64,000 bases of DNA. It comes from Ahaetulla prasina (taxonomy: Eukaryota; Chordata; Lepidosauria; Squamata; Colubridae). Location: NCBI RefSeq assembly GCF_028640845.1, contig NC_080539.1, forward strand, positions 179,627,459-179,691,458, given 5' to 3'. The position numbers and the translations under genes were made by a program. Positions 57,327-64,000 of the stretch are shown piece by piece (the stretch's first letter is position 1; each line of letters opens with the position of its first letter). Below the pieces are notes generated by a model. The model had not been told where the DNA came from, did not search any database, and worked only from the letters and a program-made list of their open reading frames with translations.

Positions 57327-57690
57327 TTTATTTGGAATGTTATGATGTCAATGCTAGAACTGAAGATTTGTTTTAGCTTGGCATTCCTTTATTTCTAAAC
57401 GACACAGGCAGAAAAGCTAGAAAAAGAAATAATTTATTTTACTCACAAATTTACTAACTTTAGGAGGAAGGTAGAACCAAGAGCCAGCAATGTGCTGAAA
57501 ATGGTAAGATAATATAAAAGATGTTAATAGATATTGCTAAAGGTGACTCCTTAACCTGTTTTTTTCATAAATCTCAAGATCATAATGTTGGATAACATAG
57601 GCTCCAGTCATATATAGCATTTAGGACATTATCCCCAACTTCAGAAAGAGAATCAAATTACTCTTCTGGCTTTTCCTCTTGGCCTCCAAG

Positions 57691-57882
57691 GGTACCACTT
57701 TAATCAGAAAATTTGGACTTTCTAAAGCCTTGAAACAGATGTGCAGCAGAAGATGCCAAGGACTTGAATACAAATTGGAAGAAATTTTGTACCAGTTCTT
57801 CAGCACAAAGAAATGTTTTGAAAAGCAGGAAGTGGTAGAGAGCTATAAACAACTCTCAAATTACATTCTGGCAGGATTTTGA
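57691..57882 (+). CDS. Exon-like segment B in tandem unit 2
   Basis: Same sequence as in unit 1, 556 bp downstream, with the same candidate acceptor and stop. Only one unit could supply the last exon of a transcript, so the others would be skipped or be alternatives. Confidence 0.28.
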   Translation, partial: GTTLIRKFGLSKALKQMCSRRCQGLEYKLEEILYQFFSTKKCFEKQEVVESYKQLSNYILAGF

Positions 57883-58246
57883 TTTATTTGGAATGTTATG
57901 ATGTCAATGCTAGAACTGAAGATTTGTTTTAGCTTGGCATTCCTTTATTTCTAAACGACACAGGCAGAAAAGCTAGAAAAAGAAATAATTTATTTTACTC
58001 ACAAATTTACTAACTTTAGGAGGAAGGTAGAACCAAGAGCCAGCAATGTGCTGAAAATGGTAAGATAATATAAAAGATGTTAATAGATATTGCTAAAGGT
58101 GACTCCTTAACCTGTTTTTTTCATAAATCTCAAGATCATAATGTTGGATAACATAGGCTCCAGTCATATATAGCATTTAGGACATTATCCCCAACTTCAG
58201 AAAGAGAATCAAATTACTCTTCTGGCTTTTCCTCTTGGCCTCCAAG

Positions 58247-58438
58247 GGTACCACTTTAATCAGAAAATTTGGACTTTCTAAAGCCTTGAAACAGATGTGC
58301 AGCAGAAGATGCCAAGGACTTGAATACAAATTGGAAGAAATTTTGTACCAGTTCTTCAGCACAAAGAAATGTTTTGAAAAGCAGGAAGTGGTAGAGAGCT
58401 ATAAACAACTCTCAAATTACATTCTGGCAGGATTTTGA
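58247..58438 (+). CDS. Exon-like segment B in tandem unit 3
   Basis: Third identical copy. The downstream sequence after 58,508 is unique and holds no clear AATAAA within the first 150 bp. Confidence 0.28.
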   Translation, partial: GTTLIRKFGLSKALKQMCSRRCQGLEYKLEEILYQFFSTKKCFEKQEVVESYKQLSNYILAGF

Positions 58439-58755
58439 TTTATTTGGAATGTTATGATGTCAATGCTAGAACTGAAGATTTGTTTTTAGCTTGGCATTCC
58501 TTTATTTTATCTGATTTATATCCCATTATACTCTAGGGGCTCATTTTAGCTTTGGGTAGTTTTTCCGTGAACCTTTCTGAGTTGTTGACTTGAAACGTTC
58601 ACCCATCTTTGAATCCGCAAAAAAATATAGAGCCATAAAATTTGCTGCTGCTCCATTGCCTCTGTTTTGAGTCTTTACCAAATAGTGCTAGCTTAATTAT
58701 GTAAGTAATAAGCAAAATGACTAATTGATTCCAGATGCTCTTCCTCTTTAACATG

Positions 58756-59247
58756 TGACAAATCTGGGGTGAAATGCTCCCGGTTTGGACTGGATCACCC
58801 AATCCGGTAGCGATGGTGGCGGGTGGTTCGGAGAACTGGTAGTAAAAATCCCTGCCCCCCCCATGCCCAGCTGAGCCGTGTGATCATCAGAAGTTTTGGG
58901 TTTTTTACTTTTAAAAGCATTTTTTCTTAGGCTGAAAAAATGCTTTTAAAAGTAAAAAAAAGCCTCTGATGATCGCGCGGTTCAGCTGGGATTGTCAGAG
59001 CCTTTTAAAAGCATTTTTTCTACAATCTCTTTGGCCGAAGAGGGTGTAAAAATGCTTTTAAAAGGCTCTGATGATCCCAGCTGAGTTGCCTGATCGTCAG
59101 AGCCTTTTAAAAGCATTTAGAAGTAGAAAAATGCTTTTAAAAGTAAAAAAAAAAGTTGGCCACGCCCACCCAGTCACATTACCCCCTACCAAGCCACGCC
59201 CACAGAACCAGTAGTAACAAATTTTACATTTCACCAGTGTGACAAAC
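58756..59247. mobile_element. Non-autonomous hAT element (CAGGGGTGAAAT type), copy 2
   Basis: The element (58,764-59,239) starts ctggggtgaaatgctcccgg and ends catttcaccagtg. It is flanked by tgacaaat and tgacaaac, an 8-bp duplication with one mismatch. The interior repeats agccttttaaaagcattt in both orientations, forming several hairpins. It is the same family as the 32,584 element, which runs in the opposite direction. Confidence 0.85.
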
Positions 59248-59376
59248 TGATCATAGTGCCTAAGTAGGAATGAGGTGGATCTGTCAACAGGATTCTACTC
59301 ACCATTTCCAGATTCCTTCCTGGTCCTCTTCTTTTGTGCCTTATTTTGTTATAATCCCAGTTCAATAAAAATAATA

Positions 59377-59878
59377 CTTTAAAGCAGCGGTTCTCAACCT
59401 GTGGGTTGCGACCCCATTGGGGGTCGAATGACGATTTGCCAGGGGTTGCCTAAGACCATCGGAAATATGGGAAGTATACTTGCAAGTCGAAGAATTGTGA
59501 ATTCGGCTTCAGGCGCAATGAATTAAAAAAAGAGACATCTTTGCTCTGATGTCTCCCTCTCAAGCCAGCTGCAATCACTCCCAATCGCTAGCCTAATCTG
59601 GCTTCAGGCACGATAAACTTAATAGGGGAGGAGTCTCCGCTTTAATGCCTTCGTCCTCAAGGCAATCGCAAGCAGTTCAGATCGCTAGCCAATATGGCTT
59701 CAGGCGCGATAAATTCAAAAAAACAGTTTGCCGCTTTTTTCCCCCTTCTGCGGCTGCTGAGGTGCACTGAGATCGCTGCCTAAAAAAATAATAATTTTAC
59801 GGTTGGGGTCACCACATTGTGGGGAATTGTATTAAAGGGGTCACAGCACTATAAAGGTTGAAAACCACTGCTTTAAAG
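59377..59878. mobile_element. Non-autonomous hAT element (CAGCGGTTCTCAACC type)
   Basis: The 486-bp element (59,385-59,870) has ends cagcggttctcaacc and ggttgaaaaccactg, inverted to each other. It is flanked by perfect 8-bp duplications ctttaaag. The interior includes a tggcttcaggcgcgataaa tract in three diverged copies. No transposase. Confidence 0.93.
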
Positions 59879-59997
59879 AAACAGATAGGTGTCAGAGTCA
59901 CACTCACAAGCAGTACTTTTATCTAGAATGTACCTTCTTTTCTTTATGTGTGTAATAAATGCTGGCATACAGATGCTTGAGTGTTCTAGAAGATACG

Positions 59998-60310
59998 TGT
60001 TTCCCCTAAAATAAGACCCTATCTTATATTTTTTTGAACCCAAAAATAAGTGCTTGGCCTTATTTTTGGAGAGGTCTTATTATTCTGGGGCACATGGAGC
60101 AAGACAGAGCTCCTCTTGCCATCTTAACTGATTTCCAGCTCTGTCTCCCTAACCCTAACCAGAGGAAATGGTGGGGACTGACTGCGCATGTGGTTAAATA
60201 TTTTTGGGGAGGGCTTATTTTTTTTGGGGGGGGTATTTTAGCGCATATCCTCAAAAGCCCGATTGGGCTTATCACCAGGGGATATCTTATTTTCAGAGCA
60301 ACAGGGTAGT
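59998..60310. mobile_element. Fold-back element, family D (aaaataagaccc type)
   Basis: Repeated and inverted phrases such as cctaaaataagacc, gaggtcttatt, gagggcttatt and ggatatcttattttc suggest a non-autonomous inverted-end element. The left edge of the copy A/copy B duplication falls inside it. Confidence 0.45.
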
Positions 60311-60984
60311 TAGGGAATTGGTCCTCTCATGTCATGCTAGTTCACTATTATGCCATTTAAATGTTCCACTATTAAATATTCTTGAAAACAGTTTCACATG
60401 CAAGTGTCCAGCTCTTTAGTGAGAGACCATAATAGAATGAGAGCAAAGAAGGCTATCTAATGGTCAGAGCACATTTGAGAGTTCACATCAGCTTGGAACA
60501 GCCATTTAGAACCTCCCATCCATTTCTGATCATCTGACACTGCTACTAATGTAATGTCCAGTATGGTAAAGCTTAATATAATTCGTACATCCTGTGGCTG
60601 TTGTGGTTGCTTTTAGACAAATGAAGAATATAGAATTTTAACACTTTTCTAACTAATGACAATTTAAACTGTCTAACTAATAGGCTGGGCATAAGTTAGA
60701 GGCAACATTATGGGGATATGTCAGAAAAAGAAGATACAAAGCATATTTGTACCATGGTTTGGTAAACATGAGAAAAGACCAATTTGATTCTCCTCCAAAT
60801 GAATGGATTTCAACTCTGGAATTTCCTAGCCAACATGGCCATTGTTAAGAATTCTAAACGTTGAAATTCACAAATCTGAAGAGAAATCTGAAGGATGGTG
60901 CAAACTGATTCAGAGGATAAATAAGACTAAACAAGTAGAATGTTTATTATAAACAGGCCATTTGTTTAAAAATGCATTGAGAGC

Positions 60985-61190
60985 TAGTCTGGCCTACTAG
61001 TTAAGGCACCAGGCTGGAAACTATGAGACTGGGAGTTCTAGTGCTGCTTTATCACGAAAGCTGTCTGGGTGACCTTGGACCAATCATTCTATCTCAGACC
61101 ACAATGGCAAGCTCATATAAAAAGCCAGTTGATCAATTTCTGTCACAGCCAATAAAACTGTCTTGATTTGGGGGGGAGGGGAAGGATTCT
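60985..61190 (+). repeat. tRNA-derived SINE containing the empty target site
   Basis: Box-A-like tactagttaaggcacc and box-B-like gggagttctagtgc are followed by ctgggtgaccttggacc. In copy A only the part after gtgac remains (50,796 onward), because element 2 inserted here. Confidence 0.8.
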
Positions 61191-63198
61191 GCAGGTGTGG
61201 GAAAATGCTAGAAAGAAAAAACAATCAATTTAAAAATGCATCATAAGTAACTTGTCCAAAAAGCCACCAAAGGTCAATGCTTATTTCAAGTTTCATACAG
61301 GAATCTCTTTCACTGAAAAAATTGTGAACTTATTAAATGTATTGTGTATATTAGAACAGATGAAGCAATATAACAGTATATCTAAAATACAGACAGTTTA
61401 TGTGTTTAATTGATAGAAATGTGCATGTGGTTATCATACCTGAAACCATAATTAAATATGCAACCACGTATGTAAATTAAGTGCTATCAATATAGCATCT
61501 TTCAATAGCTGTTGATACTGGAGCTTTTTCTTGAAAAACAAACTTGTGTCTTAGAAACTTAGAAAGGGAAAATGAGGACATAAATTTAACCTCCTGCCAA
61601 ATTTCTGATTGATGGCATATTATTTATTTAATTTTAGGATTAGGGTTTTAGTTATAGTTTTGAAATTCACTTTAAGTTCTATCATGACTTAGCTAAAGTG
61701 TTAAACTTGTCTCTTTTACATTTAAACAATGTGGTTGGAGATCTTCCAATTATGCTAGCAAAGAAGCTATAAAAATGTAGACCATAATCTAGTCACAGAG
61801 AAAAGTGAGTAATGGATAGTAAGTAAATATAAAGACTGTATATTCTTTCAAATCCAGAGTAAATTCAACATATTTTATCTTGTTACAAATCACTGTTGGA
61901 ATGTTCTACGGAGATACTGTATATTACTAAGTTGTAATTCTCATTGCATCAAAAACACTTGAATGTTTTTATTCTTTACACAGTACATGGTATGAAGGGT
62001 TTCTGTGCACCTGGCCCAGGTTGCTTACTCATTTTATTGGTAGCTGTAAAAGGGGATAAGTAGTAATATTATTTTGTACTTTTAATTACACACATTTGAG
62101 TTTCCTGCAGAAATTCCTGTATGGCTTAATTTCTGAGACAATGATACCTTTGTATAAACTGAAATATTATATGTACAGAATAGAATACTATTGCCATTTA
62201 GGACTTTCGTATCACTATGTGATTCTTATTATAGGCAATAATGCATATATTTAGGATTTGTTTTAGAAATGATTCCTAGTTCTGTACCAAGGAAAGAAAA
62301 TAGAAGAACTTCTTGCTAGATATGTTTATAAAAACTGTTTATAAAATCGAAACAAGGAATCTCAGATATAATATTAGCTCTTGCAGTTTATAGAGTATCA
62401 GTAGCACCATACTAATCTATTGTGGCAAAAGCTATAACCTGAAAAACTAACAACTTTTTGCTAACATGAGTTTTGGTGGACTGAAGTGTGTGCCAGCACA
62501 TGCGTCACCTGATTCCAAAATATGATTCGGCTTTTCAAATATCCCATAGAATTTATTTTATCCCATAGAAATATAGTGCTGTTGAATGCTGGCAGCTCAT
62601 TAAAGCATTCTACTCCTTCTGAAATAGTTTCTCATTTTTTTTATTATTAAGGTTATGCGTGCATGTGGGTATTTAATAAATCAAGAAGAGAACAGTGAAC
62701 CGAGTGACTTTTAAGAATTCTATAAAAGGCAGACAGCCTTATTGAATTATGAAGAAACAAGACAATGCATCCAATCAGCATTCAATTTGGCAAATAATAT
62801 CCCTATCATGCGGAGGAAGTTGACTTAATGCCACAGGGGAAATTTTGATTTGTTTTGTGGCATATTTGTACATAGCCTTAATACAACATTATCTTCTTAT
62901 CATTTTATCATTACTTGCAGAAGCCCTCCCAAATAATACAATTGACTTGAGGAGAGAATTAATCTCATTCTGGGGGAAGTCACAATGCCAGATTTTAACC
63001 TGGTGACACATCAGCAGTATGTAGGATATCTCACACTCATTGTTGAACACAGACATTTAAAAAATGAGAAGCAAAGTGTACACTCCCACATATCTACATC
63101 ACTTATATAACATGAACTGTAGTGCCTTTGGATTGAATATGGTTACTGATTAAGCACGCCTGAGGTAATGTATATATCCTGTATTTTATTCTGGCTGT

Positions 63199-63268
63199 AC
63201 ACCGCCCTGAGTCCTTCGGGAGAAGGGCGGTATAAAATTTAATAAAATAAATAAATAAATAAATAAAT
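63199..63268 (+). repeat. LINE/SINE 3' tail with (AATA)n, copy B
   Basis: Copy of the 52,923 tail. The AATA run length differs between copies, as expected for a microsatellite. Confidence 0.7.
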
Positions 63269-63749
63269 GTTGCTTGGTTACCTTGGGCTGCCCATAGACC
63301 AGCATGTCCACAGAAGCTGGAAAGTCCATTAGAATCACAATGCAATTTCTGCCTCTTAGGTCTGTGTATGCAACTTCTCAATCCATATGTAGAAGGCTTG
63401 GAGTTTGGGTTAATGTTGCAATGCATATTTTGCTGTTTCTTCCCCCCAAAGTCCTTGTGGGTGCCAGTGCCTGTATATGCTGCAGTTGTTGCAGTCTCTG
63501 AAATTAGTCCTTCCTGAAATTTCAATCACACACCAAAAAAGGACACTGATTCAAGTGTCCTTTGTTCAATCAATTAAATCAACCACATTACTAATCAAGT
63601 ATGTAAGGGTAACATTTTATTGGCTATATTTAAAATCAAACCATGCTGTTTCTCTAACATTAAAGAGGGAAAAAGCCATAGACAAAGATGGTTCAATTCA
63701 GCTAAAATTACTAAGTTACAATCTAAAACTACTTATTTTCAATTCAACT

Positions 63750-64000
63750 AATATTACATTGAAGTAAAATGTCAATGTGTCACTTTATTTAAATTAATTT
63801 GCCTACTTTTTGAATAATGTTCAAAGATGTTTAGCCTTTACAATAATAAGAAATTGAGAAAAATGGTGGCTGACAAAAACTCTTCTCTGTTCAATGTTGT
63901 TTATATTGACTATAAAGCCTCAGAAGGAGACAGCACCTAACTGATTTAATTTGTGTTGATCTCAGAAGCATGGGTACATCTAGGAATGCTTTCTTCCAGG
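63750..64000. other. Unique non-coding flank
   Basis: Nothing recognised. Confidence 0.35.

Larger units (their letters stand above)
56696..58508 (+). repeat. 556-bp tandem array, about 3.3 copies
   Basis: Units start at 56,696, 57,252, 57,808 and 58,364 (the last partial, 145 bp). The three full units look identical. The last partial copy differs by one extra T (near 58,484) before similarity ends. The left edge lies directly at the CpG island. Confidence 0.95.
60212..63749. repeat. Direct duplication, copy B (empty gypsy site)
   Basis: About 3.54 kb matching copy A, with only scattered substitutions (for example ctatgtg versus ctacgtg at 62,217 and tgccagc versus tgctagc near 62,492). It retains 60,805-61,068, which copy A lacks. 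The match ends at ttcaacta, after which both copies differ. No host gene was recognised inside. Confidence 0.92.

Noticed and set aside
56696..58508. CRISPR array or satellite DNA
   Set aside because: The 556-bp units are contiguous with no spacers, the copy number is three, and the genome is vertebrate. It is a local tandem duplication.

Overview
This is vertebrate nuclear DNA, almost certainly from a squamate reptile and most likely a snake. The evidence is the repeat set: CR1 LINE pieces, a BovB (RTE) 3' end, tRNA-derived SINEs, several non-autonomous hAT elements with 8-bp target duplications, fold-back elements and Ty3/gypsy LTR elements. It also carries a crotamine-type prepro beta-defensin gene beside TRAM2, a neighbour of beta-defensin clusters in sauropsids. 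Most of the window is intronic or intergenic and few open frames are genes.

Layout. (1) About 1-21 kb: AT-rich and full of repeats, taken to be TRAM2 intron 1. It holds SINEs, CR1, a 1.6-kb internally deleted L1-like insertion with a 16-bp target duplication, a hAT element and a 460-bp fold-back. (2) 21.0-22.0 kb: CpG island with TRAM2 coding exon 1 on the minus strand (40 codons and a consensus donor). (3) 22-28 kb: intergenic repeats, including BovB and a hAT sitting at its 3' end. (4) 28.1-34.5 kb: a beta-defensin gene on the minus strand. It has a signal-peptide exon, a six-cysteine exon and poly(A) signals, plus a probable untranslated first exon with a TATA box near 34.4 kb. (5) 38.4-50.8 kb: two Ty3/gypsy elements of one family, both coding on the minus strand, with about 188-bp LTRs and primer sites matching the 3' end of tRNA-Ser(GCT). 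A partial duplicate of the gag end and LTR of the first lies between them. (6) 45.7-53.5 kb and 60.2-63.75 kb: a direct duplication of about 3.5 kb. The left copy carries gypsy element 2 plus a deletion; the right copy keeps the uninterrupted target site. (7) 55.6-56.7 kb: a second, very GC-rich CpG island with a long imperfect hairpin, followed at once by 3.3 copies of a 556-bp tandem unit. Each unit contains splice-like signals and a 64-codon open segment that I cannot identify. (8) 58.7-59.9 kb: two hAT elements.

The two supported host genes, TRAM2 and the beta-defensin, lie on the same strand about 7 kb apart. Several frameshifts in the gypsy copies are single-base losses in homopolymers although their LTRs are nearly identical, so assembly error must be weighed in the 38-64 kb part. 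Sizes, splice sites and target duplications were read directly from the sequence. Family names come from recalled knowledge, not from a search.
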